Below, piece by piece: positions 47,449 to 58,800 of a DNA stretch of 64,000 bases. The notes beneath the pieces are model-generated. The model saw nothing but the letters and a program-made list of their open reading frames with translations, had not been told where the DNA came from and searched no databases. Each line of letters starts with the position of its first letter. The stretch's first letter is position 1. The position numbers and the translations under genes were made by a program. Source of the DNA: Ifrita kowaldi (lineage: Eukaryota > Chordata > Aves > Passeriformes > Cinclosomatidae); assembly GCA_013398055.1 (NCBI GenBank), contig VZRS01004527.1, forward strand, positions 186,001-250,000, given 5' to 3'.

Positions 47449-50400
47449 GCAGAATAGGTACTTGTAATCTCACAATTTAAGTAATTTAATCTCTCCTACT
47501 TTTATTAATCCTGTTTCCATGATGGAAATCCTTCCACATGGCATCAAGATACAGCAGGATGTGGGCGCTGGGGTTTAGCAGGTGCAGGGAAAGGAGCAGG
47601 TAGGGAGTCAGGTGCTGCAGAGTGATTTCAGCCCATGATAGATTCTCTTTAATCTCTTTTTTTGGGGGGACATAAACCAAAGCGAAGACAGATGCCAGCA
47701 CTGAAAAACAGGCTACCATTACCTAGGGAATGGGTCTCTGGGGGGCAGCTGGACAAGCTGCCCCCAGAGTGTCTTGGAATGTCATTCACTCAGCAGAGAG
47801 CTGAGGAAGTTGCAGGGAGGACAGGCACACCAAGGATGACTGAAGCAGTTGGCACTGGGAGGGCACTTGCCTGGGAGAGAAGGGGGAACCCTCATGCTAA
47901 GGACCGGCACGCACCCTTTCAGGGACAGGGTGACCACATCTATTGAGGGAACAGGGTTGGCAGGAGTGCTGGGGTCCCATGGCCCTAGGGGTCCCACCAA
48001 GCCCTGTTCCCCCGAAAGGGGAGGTTGTCACAGCCCTGGGGCTCCTGAAAAGCTCGGGAGCCCCCTTTCTCTGAAAGAGGGTTAACATGGTTGTGAGGAT
48101 CCCAGAGAGGTGTCACAGACCTGAGAGTCCTGATGAGCCCAGCCATCCCCCTTGAAAGACATGTCATTACCCTGGTTGTCCCATGGAGAGAGGGTGTCAT
48201 CACACCAGAGGTCTCAGGCGATGGGGGTGTGTCATCGTCCGGGAGGTCCCACCAAACCCAGTATCTCCAGAAAGAGGGTTCTCATGGAGTGGGGTGTCCA
48301 GGGCCATGCTGCTGCCATTCCACCACACAAAGGTACCAGTCAGTGGGCCAACATTTATCCCTGCCTCAGCCACCATCCCCTGAAGGCATCTCCAGGTCTG
48401 CAGGGAAGTCATTGCTCCAGCCTTCCCCCAGGCCAACTGGTTTCCCTTTTCCCAAGCCTCCACACCCTTCCAGCCCAGCCTGGCGCCTGCCTTACAGCCC
48501 CAGATCAGGGAGCAACCACTCCCAGCAGCCAGCATTGTGTTGTAGTGCAGCATTGTGATGTAGTACAGGTAAGGATCCAGGCTTGTTCTCTCTCCTGAAG
48601 GAGTTATATTCACCATGTAAAAAACCAATCATAATAAACAAGACAAAACCAAGACGCATCCCCACACTGAGGAAACACTTCCTGCCCTCCAAGATTCAGG
48701 CCAGGGTGAAGTCCCTCCTCTTCCCTGAAGTCAGCCATAGGTGGAGGCAGAGGAGTTCCCCACAAAACTTCAGAAGTCCTGGAGGTAGTTGTAAAAATCC
48801 CGCCTGCTGAACTTGCCCACACAGGTGCAGCTCTTGAGGTGAAACTTGCACAGCCCTTTCTTGAAGTTCATGTGGACCATGGGGCCATAGTCTTGGGTTC
48901 TGCCAGCATCTAGACACCCCTGGCCCTGTCAGCATCTGCAGGACAGCCCTCTGCCCCCACCCATCTGGGGCACCCACGATGTCTTAGTCTGTCTTCTGCC
49001 TTTTGATTAAAAGGTAACAGCTCTCAGTGTATGTATTTGCCTTTCTATCTGGTCATTCAGAGCCTTTGTGACCTTTGTCCTGGGTTAGGACTCCACTAGT
49101 GTTACTGTGCAACTAACAGCTTCAGCAGTCAATGGAGTAAATTTACACTGCAGTTTGCATTATAGGACTTAATTTTTAGTTGCTTTAAAAATATTGAATG
49201 TTTTGCTCTGGAATGTTCTTTGTTGCGTGTTCTAGGGCTGTGTACACAGACTGGGGATTCCCAGTGCTCTCTGTTCTTGTCGTCAGAAATGTCTGTAAAT
49301 CCCACAGATAAAATGTCCCTTCCCATTCAAATTCTGCTTCACTATGGTATGGCAATGGCTTCCCTCCAATCTCTATCCAGTTCTGGCAATGGTGACCATG
49401 AGCAATTTTCCTTACTGTGTTTTTTTTAAGCTAAGCAGTGAGATGGGTTTTAATTCCAGTGTTCTTCTTGGACGCAAACTTTCAATGCACAAATTTCAAC
49501 ATGCCTTCAAATTCTCAGAAACTGACTTTGCAATTTGTAATGACATTTAGTGTAGGGTCTGGACATAATCAAATGTTTACAGTAAAATAGATAGAATAGA
49601 GCTTATGTTATAGCTTGCCTCATATGTCACCCGTAAACTTCACTTGCTGTACTGTTTTATCCCCTTACAGAGCCATTAAGAAGTGTGGTTAAAAATCATT
49701 TTCTGTTCCTTCTCTGTTAGTTGTAAGTGAGTATTATCCATTATTTTTCTGATCGTAATGCTGATAAATAGACTAACAGATTTACAAATAAGGACAATAG
49801 TTAACTAAATTGGAGTAAGGTATCACAGGTGCAATTACAGAAAATTCCCATTACTGAAGCAAAAGCACCAACAGAAATAAGATCTATGCAGTCCAATGGC
49901 TGATACTAATGAATAAAGAAGAAAAAGCCATTATTTCAGCAGAATTATTTGAAATATTGATCCAGATGTTAAACACCGTTGATTTAAAGCTAATGAACAT
50001 TTGGAATTCCAAATGTGTTCTTCAAAAACAAAACTGCTGTTGTGATTTTTACATTTCAGGAAAAAAATGACAGTGCAGTTATGCTTCGTTTATTTTCAAG
50101 TGGGACAATCAAATCTTGGGGAAAAGTCTATACTTATTTTGTCAGCAGTAATACCATAACATAGTTACATTCCTTCCACCAGCTGGATTCCATGGCACTT
50201 TTATTAATGTCATGCACACATGGCACTGAAAACAATAAGCAGTCCAACAATTTAAAGAGTTGTATTTAATAAATGATTTATAAATGGTTTACAGGTTGAA
50301 GGTGAGAATTTACCTTTTGGAGTCTTGTAGCATTTTGGCCACTGACCTCAAGTAGAGCCAAAATGTCACGGAGACCACTCAAACACCGTTCTCTGCTGTA

Positions 50401-51343
50401 AGTCTGCCCATGATGAATGGACCTGCACCAGACAGGTCAGTGACAGACTGTTCGGTAAGCAGGGTATATATCAACTTCTTCTCTGGCACTTAAGGATGTT
50501 CTTTCATGTTGCTCTCATCCCTGCTGGCAATTTGCCTAAACTAAGAAACCTTGCCTGTTACAGACATCCAGGTACAAGTTTTGCATCTGCACCTTCATAG
50601 TGTGGTGTGCAGGTGTGTCGCCGCTTCTTCCTTTCCACGCCTGACAAGCTCCTCCTGGCCTCCCCTGTTTTTCTGTCTTGTTGCTCAACCAACTTACAAC
50701 GTCTCTCTTTTCCAGGGGGAACACATGACCGCACATCAGCTCGGCCACTGGAAACGTCCTGCAGAGAGATTACCAAAGAGTCAAGTCCTTTATCTACACG
50801 CATTTGCTACCTACATTTTGATTCTTGCTCCTGGGAGGCAGGAAACCTGAAACAAAGTATATTGTACACTAGCTAGTTTAGGGGTTATAAATGTCTTAAT
50901 TCAAATATAGAATACAGATTAAATGACGTTTCCAGGGCAACACAGTGACTGCTCCATCAAAAAAAAAATTACCTGAATGTTTCATGTTCTTAGGTTTTCG
51001 GGTTCTCTAAACTTGGAAAGCTTGGCAACAGTTTTCCGGCCATAGTGATTGTTTTTTAAAATCCCTCACCAGTCTCTTCCTTTTTTAAAACTAGATTTTC
51101 AGCTCTTCGTAAAGAAATCAATGGAACTGCAACAGTTAATAGCACCAAAGAACAATCCCTTTCTTTTAAAATACAGAATAATGTCTCACAGTTTTTCTTC
51201 CTTCCTTCTGCATTTTGGCAGAAGTCTCTTGAGATGGTACAGTATGCTTTTACAGGATTTCAGTGTGCTGCAATAATGCTGTTAGGGATGGAGAAAACAT
51301 TCTATTCATTCTCTATACATCTATGTACATCCATCCATCCATC
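47449..51343. repeat. Second copy of 3.9 kb duplicated block
   Basis: Begins directly after the N at 47448 and runs through a longer TCCA microsatellite into unique sequence at about 51373, so this copy carries the true right-hand junction. The first copy carries the true left-hand junction with the CR1 pair. Confidence 0.93.
48770..48899 (-). CDS. Second copy of the possible C-terminal exon
   Basis: Same sequence as 44616-44745 at an offset of 4154 within the second block copy. It reflects the block duplication and not an independent exon. Confidence 0.33.
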
Positions 51344-51372
51344 CATCCATCCATCCATCCATCCATCCATCC
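51328..51372 (+). repeat. (TCCA)n microsatellite, complete copy
   Basis: About eleven uninterrupted units followed by unique sequence (cttgggtcattcaccc). This is the only copy with both flanks, and it explains the assembly breaks. Confidence 0.93.
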
Positions 51373-54300
51373 CTTGGGTCATTCACCCACTAGCCTACTT
51401 CTAGATCTCCAGTTACGAGTTTGAGGGTACACTCAAAAGGGTGTTACTGAGGGTATTACTCAGAAGTGGCTGACCTTTAAGAAGCTGCAAGAAAAGAAAT
51501 TTAAATCAGCCAACAAAACTTGCATTTGGCACTAAATGAGCTGTTGTGCTTCTGCTTCTCAGTATCTTCATAGATCAGTGGCAAACACAACTTGTCTGCC
51601 ACACAGATGTCATGCCTGTGACTTAGCAGCACTATAAGCATATCACAGTAGGCAGTGAGAGGTACGCTGTGGGGTCTCATTAGGCAGAACAAGAGGCAGG
51701 GACATTGCATCATCCCTAAGCAAACTGGTCCCCAGAGGGTCACAGGTCAAACTGAACTCTGTTTGCTCTGCTGTGTTACAGGGACTTGTGTGAATGAAGG
51801 ACAGAAATGTCACAGCATTGACAGTGACATCGGCTTCAGCAGGAGAGGCACGTCATGCTTGGCAGGCAGTGAGGCAGAGCAGAGCTTCTGCTGGGTGGCA
51901 GCAGTCCTAGCCACAGTGCAGGGCCACCAGTGTCTCTTTAAATTTATTTCCAATTCAGATAAGCATTTATTCTTGTATGTGTCTGATTTGCCTCAATTTT
52001 CAGAAGATGCTTTCCTTCCCAGGCTTCTGGTGTTTCTGGAGTCTGGCTGTGATCTTTTCCCCTTTTCTACCACTGGCTGTACTTACTCTGTTGTGGCTGT
52101 TGTCACATCCTGATGTTTCTGCACCATGACCAGCCAGCGAAGATGTTTGCTGTGGCTCTAAGTGGTTCCCTGCACAGTGGGTTTCCAAGGTTCGTTGATA
52201 ATATTACACTTACACTTCTGGTAGACTGGTGGTTTTTTTAAAGACACTTCAATTGTACTTGCCAGTTGCTGTTCCCACTTGCAGCATGAAGTAAGATGAC
52301 GTATTTGGTGGGATGACAGTATGCAGTATTTGTAATTTTGCATTTTTTCTTTAGATCTCTCTTCTGTGTGCTTTTTAAAAGATTGAGAAATCCTCTCATT
52401 CCTTCCCTTCCTCTCTACCTTAGAAAGTATGGTTGCATTGAGTAGAATTAAGGTCTGAGTGACTCCCCAAAAGAAAAATGTGTCTTTAAGAATGTAGTTA
52501 CAATGCCTCACATGTCAGAGGCATGTTAACTGTGGTTCATGGTAATTTCATTCGTCTTCCTCATGCAGAGGTTTGCAATGGCCACTCCGGGTAAAATATA
52601 GACAATGCTGGCCAGAAGTTCTTCATTTATGTCCACTATGAGGACATCAGGGTAAAAAAAACCCCAAACAAGTCAGTGACTTACAACTGATGAACTCTGT
52701 GTTGCAACAATTAGACTTCTAAATCTTTATTTAAAGAACCTCATACATGTGATTTTTGGCTCTGATTCAGGGGAGCTGAGCCCAGAAAGCAGCGTTATGA
52801 TCATCTAATCTGAACCCCAGAATCGTAAAAGCCATAGCGCCCTTCTCTAATAGTATCTGCCCTGAACACATTAAGTTTACATAACCTGCTCCAGCTTTTC
52901 TTTCCATGTATGGCACAGCAACTGTGAGATCTGGAGGACCCATGGTATCCCTAAGTAGCACCAGAACTCAGTGATTTGCAATAGTAAGCTCATGGAAGGA
53001 CACCTCATGGCCATGAATTAGGTGCCTGTTTGGATACTGTACTTAAGCCTCTAAAAAAAAGGTTTTTGCAGGTTTGAGTGTCTTACTTCACTTAGTTTCA
53101 GTTGCTCCTCACTATTATGAAATGGTCTTAGAGGACAGAGATGACAACACAGACTGAAGATTTTGGGAAGGAACTGTCTGTAGGAGCAGAGACCAATGAG
53201 GCAGTGCTGGCCACAGCCGGTCTGTACACATTACAGAGAAACAGCTTCCTTCATGATGTGAATCAGACTCAGCCTTTTGCACAAGCTTTACAAAAACTCT
53301 AGGCTCTCTGTGTTCATTCCCATTTCAGAATCAGGAAAATCTGGATTATCTCATGGGTTTCCCCTTGTTGTGCTAATGCAAGGCAGCAGTGTCACATCGG
53401 TCTCTGCTAGGCTGCATGATCAGCATCCTGCCCATCCTCAGCCGTGTCAGTGCTGGACCTGGTAATTGTGTTACTGTCTGCGATGTCCTGGGCTGGGGAA
53501 CTTTTCTTCGGATGAAAGGTGAAAAAGGTCTTTCAGATATCTAAGGCAGGCCTCATGTTGCCAAAGCAATATGGCCAAGAGCTATGTAATGTGAGTGACG
53601 CGAAATAAGATCAGAAGCTAATTTCAAACAAAATAAACAAAGAAGAGAGACAGAGCCCGATGAGGTATTATCTGTAGGAAAAGGCAAGGTTTTGAAGTTT
53701 ACAAAGTATCCATGGATATATTTTAAGTTCATGTAACTGAGTATTACTTAACGATTCGTATCTTAGAAAACTGGAATGTGTTGAATAATAGCTCTTATCA
53801 TATTGCATTGAGCAACTTTTTGAGATAATAACTGACTTTTCTATGAACTTTTTTCCTGAATTTGAGTATGTTGAAAATTAGTGTCTTCTTAAAGTAGATC
53901 TCAAAGTCTTCCTTTCTCTTTGCAATTCTTCTATATGTTGTATATGGTTTCCCACAGCTCAAAATACAAGATGCAAAAAGCAGAACTGTTGCAGAATTTT
54001 CTTTTGATTGGCCTTGTCTTTTCATTTTCAAAGCACACTGAATTTGTGTTTTGGGTAACTTTTTCTTTTTATTATGAAGATTTTAAACATACCGAAGGAC
54101 GCATGTTGGCACCTTTTATCTAAGGACAGTTTGGTACGTGTATTAGTTTTAGGTCCTTGCTGGCAGCCTACAGGCACACTGAAACACATGTGAACCATGT
54201 AATTCATAGTAGATAATACAAACAGGACCTGTGAATAATACAGTTAGAGGTATACAGATATTCTGATACATGTATGGATATTTGTGTAGTTATGTATAGG

Positions 54301-54400
54301 CAGCACAGCTGAAGCAATCTGTAATTGCATTCCTTGTGTTTACTGGCAGCAGATCTACCTTCCTGAAGAAGAACCTTTTTCTTACACCGTGCTAACAGAG
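51373..54400. other. Intergenic or intronic, no supported exon
   Basis: Lies 3' of the HSF5-like exon on the minus strand, where its later exons would be expected. I could not recognise any. A 152-codon plus-strand frame at 51655-52113 has no family resemblance or splice support. Confidence 0.6.
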
Positions 54401-54469
54401 CAGCCACCAGCAAGGGCAGGTGACGCTACTCCCCCAGGGCTGTGCCGATTTCTAAATCCATTCCACCCC

Positions 54470-55165
54470 CAAGCTGACCGCGGCCCCCCATCACCCGCCC
54501 CGTCTCACCGATCTTTACGGCCTCGCCGAGGGATGTGGGCGGCAGCAGCAAGTCCCCGTCCAGTAATGTGCTGGAAGTCGTCGGGAAGGCGGCTGGTCAC
54601 CTCCAAGCCAGCGTCCAGCTTCTCCTTGTTGGCCTTGGTCAGTCTCTTGATCTTTACCAGGAGGTCGGGGCGGTCGTAGCGAAAGTGCGGGTTCCAGAAG
54701 TGGTGCAGGGGCCCATCAGGGTAGCTGGAATCGCCCCCGGCCACGGCCGACCTCGGCCTGGACCCCGCCGCGCTGCTGGCCGGACTCACTGTCAGCTTGT
54801 GGAACCCGTACAGGTTGAGCTGGCGGACGATGCTGCCGAAGTTCTTGGTTTTGAAGAGTTCCTCCTCCCCGGCGGCGTCGGGCCCCACGCCCAGCAACTC
54901 CTGCTCGAAGAGCCCCTGATTGATGAACAGCCCTTCGCCGCGGGCGTCCCAGCGCACCGAGTGGACGCACGGGCTGTTGACCAGAAGCCACAGCTTCATG
55001 GGGAAGGTGCAGGGCCGGGGGATGGCGAGGCGGGAGCGGGGCCAGAGGGCGGCAGAGGAGGGGCGGAAAGCAGCGGGCAGCGGCGGCTTCGCCATGGCGC
55101 CGGGCGGCAACTGTCGCGGCACGCGGCGGCGCGCGCCCAACGCCCCTGCGCCGACAACGGCCGCC
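54470..55165 (-). promoter_or_regulatory. CpG island over the HSF5-like exon
   Basis: Abrupt rise to GC- and CpG-rich sequence covering the first exon and up to the N at 55166, with AT-rich DNA on both sides. The upstream part of the island, and so the promoter, is cut by the join. Confidence 0.7.
54509..55095 (-). CDS. HSF5: HSF5-like heat shock transcription factor, first exon (DNA-binding domain), partial gene
   Basis: Starts at an ATG in strong context (CGCCATGG on the minus strand) and runs 195 codons plus two bases to a donor (CG|GTGAGA); reading through it would hit a stop at 54505-54507. The HSF winged-helix domain is clear: FPMKLWLLVNSPCVHSVRWD, GEGLFINQGLFEQELLG, then LFKTKNFGSIVRQLNLYGFH as recognition helix, and later GPLHHFWNPHFRYDRPDLLV with KIKRLTKANKEKLDAGLEV. 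The Ala/Gly-rich insert before LFKT, and the GPLHHF.NPHFR and KRLT.ANK.KL.AGLEV segments, match HSF5 rather than HSF1-4. HSF5 is a testis-specific factor required for meiotic progression. No coiled-coil oligomerisation region or later exon is seen. It may be a complete gene with distant exons, a Z-linked paralogue, or a misplaced contig, since a single-N join lies 71 bases upstream. Confidence 0.85.
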
Positions 55166-55166
55166 N
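55166..55166. other. Single-N assembly join upstream of the HSF5-like exon
   Basis: One N at a sharp change from CpG-rich (ggccgcc) to AT-rich (gttactttacttaag) sequence. The CpG island is truncated here. Confidence 0.95.
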
Positions 55167-55654
55167 GTTACTTTACTTAAGTGCTGCATGCATGGGGGAC
55201 CACTCCTCCTAACACACACCAGCAAAGTTCCAAAGCTGTCGTTTTTCTATACAAACTATACCTGCTAATTTAAATTTCCAGAAGTCTCATCCCCCTTCTT
55301 AGAACTTACTTACATATACAAAGCTGTACACCTTATAGTTGAGCATCCGTATACAGTTTGGAGAATGATCTCAAGAGAGTCTCTGATGGTCATTTGTGGG
55401 ATGGCCCCCACCTCACTTTATCCTTTCATGGCCACAAGTTCACCTGAGGACGTGATTCCGAGCTGGCTCATGGCCTGCTGGCTTGGTTGAGCAACTTTCT
55501 CTCCTTGGTAAGAAAACTTCTTTACGGTTTATGAAACTTTAAACAGTGGGTCTCAGTTTTTCTTGTCACAACTGAGATACTGCAAACAATATGCTTTCTG
55601 AGTATTTACGTCCTCAGTTTCCCCATGTCCCCTTAGTGTCCCCAGCCCACACAC

Positions 55655-55840
55655 TAATGCTCTCAGTCCTCTGCCCCTGCTTTCCCTTTAGCCCTCCAGC
55701 CTCTGCCACTGCCCTCAGCTACCTCAGATCCCTCAGCCCTACTACTTCCCCTCAGCCCCACTATCCCCTCAGCTGCCCCCAGCCCCCTCAGCCTCCTCTC
55801 CCTTCAGCAGATCCCCAGTTCCTTCAGCCCTGATGTCCCT
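55655..55840 (+). repeat. CCTCAGCC-type low-complexity tract
   Basis: A pyrimidine-rich stretch with many imperfect repeats of the form cctcagcc/ccccagcc. The apparent 80-codon frame across it is composition-driven. Confidence 0.6.
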
Positions 55841-58800
55841 GAGGACAGTGCCCCAGTGCCACCAGTAGCTCCCACTGTTCCTTTGAGTGACCTGGCTGAC
55901 AAGCTAATGCAGGGTGTATGGGTGGCCCTGGCAGGAAGGGGTTCAGAGCTGATGGGACATGGAAAACAATCCCAGTGCCAGTAAGAGGAAGTCCCTGCCT
56001 GGCCGTGGGCATGACAGACTGGCTGTGCTCACTCTGGAGAGGCACTGGGCACTGCCTGGATCAATAGTAGTACAGACCATCAACCACTCCTCAGATCCAG
56101 AGGTCACCTATGCCAGGTGCATCACAGCATCACCTTTGTCTTGGGAGCCAGTAATGAACAGTGCAGGTCAGTGACTGCACATCTTCAGTAGCAGCAGGAA
56201 AAAAAAAAAAACAATGAGGAATGTTCCGTGGCAGAACAAAGGGAATAGCAGTGATGTAGGTACCCTAAAATGGGGTAAGGGACTTTCACAAAAGCCTCAA
56301 AGACACTGATGCTCTTGACTCAGAATGTGAAAGGGAAGTGGTGAAACATAAATCAGAAGCTGGTTGCAATGTCCTGGGCAGTTATGTTAATAAAATCCAA
56401 CACAGTTGCTGGAATGTGATATGGATGACTAATGGTCTCTGTTACCACATGGTATCTACTTGCTAGGTGCTGCATATTTGTCTATCAGAAATTACTCAGG
56501 GCCCACAATTATGAAATGCTAAAGAAAGGCTCATAGACTCACATTTTAATGCAACTGCTGTGGGTTGATAACCAGAATCTGTTTTTATGCCTTGATCCTC
56601 CAGTAGGTCCTTAAATGGTTTTTCTTTTGTAGTTGGTTTTTGGGGTTTTTTTGCGTGCATGCATGCTGACTAATTTGGGGATCAAAGGTAAATTCCTTCT
56701 ATAAAATGGAGTATGAAGGAGAGTGGTTTTCAGTCAGCAGTATGTCAGGGAGAGACAGCTCAGCCATTATTAGTCAAAACAGAAACAGTCTTGTAGTATG
56801 TGGGCAATCTCTGGCCGAAATTCAACAGATTAGCCAGCCAAGAAGGTACTGAAGAGCAAAGGGATTAATCCTTTGATGCAGTATTGTATGGACTTTGGGA
56901 TCTCTGTCATTGCAAAGTGGTTGCTCTTCCAGCAAAAGAGGCCTATGTGTGAAATAGCATGAGTGATGGAGACAGCACTCCCACTGTCACCTGCAAATAT
57001 TGTGGTTGTCTGCTCCATTTAACCTTAGCTATGGATATTTGTGTTGGCTGTGTGATTAAAGCTTACAAAAAGATAACTACCAAACAGTCTGCCTGGGCCA
57101 GCACTTTTGCTCTTACCCTGAAAAAAACCAATTGTTCTCTGGATTCACAGCAGGAAAATCACACAAACCTGAAAAAACACTACTGACTGCTGACTTCGGT
57201 CAAGGTTGCAGCCAGAGAGAAGGTGGAGGCTGCATAAACTCACTGACTGATGTTGGGCCAAGTGTGTATTACGATTTTGCCTCCACATGTGGAGCAGGAG
57301 GTACAGTGCCTCTGCAGCTGGCAGGAGTGAAGTGGAGCAGCAGCCAAGACCAGCTCTGGCAATTTAATTTTACTAGAAATAGTTGCTCTTAGTTTACAAA
57401 GCAGGTGGCCTGGCACTGGGCCAGCACAGAGAAAGAGCTTTGCTGTCCTCCCCCTAAGCCACATCACACAGCTGCTTGCAATTCAGAGCCCAGCCAGTGA
57501 TCTATGTGAAGCTGATCAGAGAAAGGGGTTCAACTTGCTTTGTAAGAAATAGGCCCAACAAATTGTCAGAGGTCGCAAAACACTATTTCATCATGCTGGA
57601 GTCCTCACACAGGAGGGGCTTTTAATCTTTAACAAAATACTCCCTTAAATAAAATAAGTGAACCAAGCAAGGTCAGTCTGGTCAGGCACAACCTCACATC
57701 TTCAAAGGCATTGAAGCATCCAATGCAATAATCTGGAAGCAATGTCTGAGACTTTTTCTAATGGCTAATCAAAAATCTCTGATTTGCAAACTGTCTCAAA
57801 CAAATTGCTGCTTGCTCAAGCAAAAGCTTGAAAACTGATTGCGCATTCCTGTGGTATAGCTATATTCAGATTTAGCTGTGGGGGTCATTTATCACCTCAA
57901 CTAAAGCTGCAGAATCAGACAGATGTCTGCAATGCTAAAGTCAGATTAACTTTATTTATACCGTATTTCACAGACTTTTGACAGTTCTTTCTTCCCACAT
58001 GCCCTGCTGCCCCTTCTTTGTCATTTCACAAGCAAAATCAGAGTCACTGTTCTAGTGGCGGAAGGGTCCCAAAACCAACCTTCTTATTATAATGAGTAGT
58101 AAGCCATAGCTGTGCCATCCCTCAGTTTCTTCTTTAAGACAGGGGTGGCAGCATTTTCTTATTTATTAAGGCAGTTGAGTACAGGAGGAGGTGGAAATAA
58201 TCAGATGTTGTTACAGGACTGCACAAGACAAATATTTTCTTGCTGCTGTACCAGACAGAGTCTACATTTCAGGAGTCTGCAAATCTCTGAAAATCCCTTA
58301 CTTCCATGAAGAACTTCCAATTTGAAGGCCTTTGTGATTAGCCACATTTGCTCTAGATGAGATAAAACCTCATAAAGATATGATATCAACAAACTTTAAC
58401 AGGTCATGTTAATGCCTAGAGGAGTCTAGAAGATCTAGATAAGGCTTTGATCCATTTAACTTTCATCATGGATTGCAAGATGTGATAACTCACAAGCCTT
58501 GCAATGAGGTAGGCCTTGGTGCAGTTAGCCCAAGCCGTGCTTAGAGCACGTGCAAGAGCTGCATGCCCATCCTGCTGCTCCACCTGCACTGTTCCCACAT
58601 CTCTTCTGACCCCTGCTCAGCCTTACCAGATCCAAATTTCCCCAGAGCACTGCCTTCTGGAGAGGAATGGACAGGTTCATCTGTACTGGAAATGTTGGTA
58701 TAAAATTGATTTATGACAGCAGGGAAAGCAAGAATTGAGTCCCTTATCTCTCCTATACCTTTGTCATTCTCTCTGTCCCACATCAGGTCAGTGCCTGTGG

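Noticed and set aside
51655..52113. A 152-codon plus-strand frame
   Set aside because: No recognisable domain, mixed composition and no splice or poly(A) context to support it.
54535..55212. A 225-codon plus-strand frame
   Set aside because: Antisense to the HSF5-like exon and running through an N; the minus strand carries the clear HSF domain.
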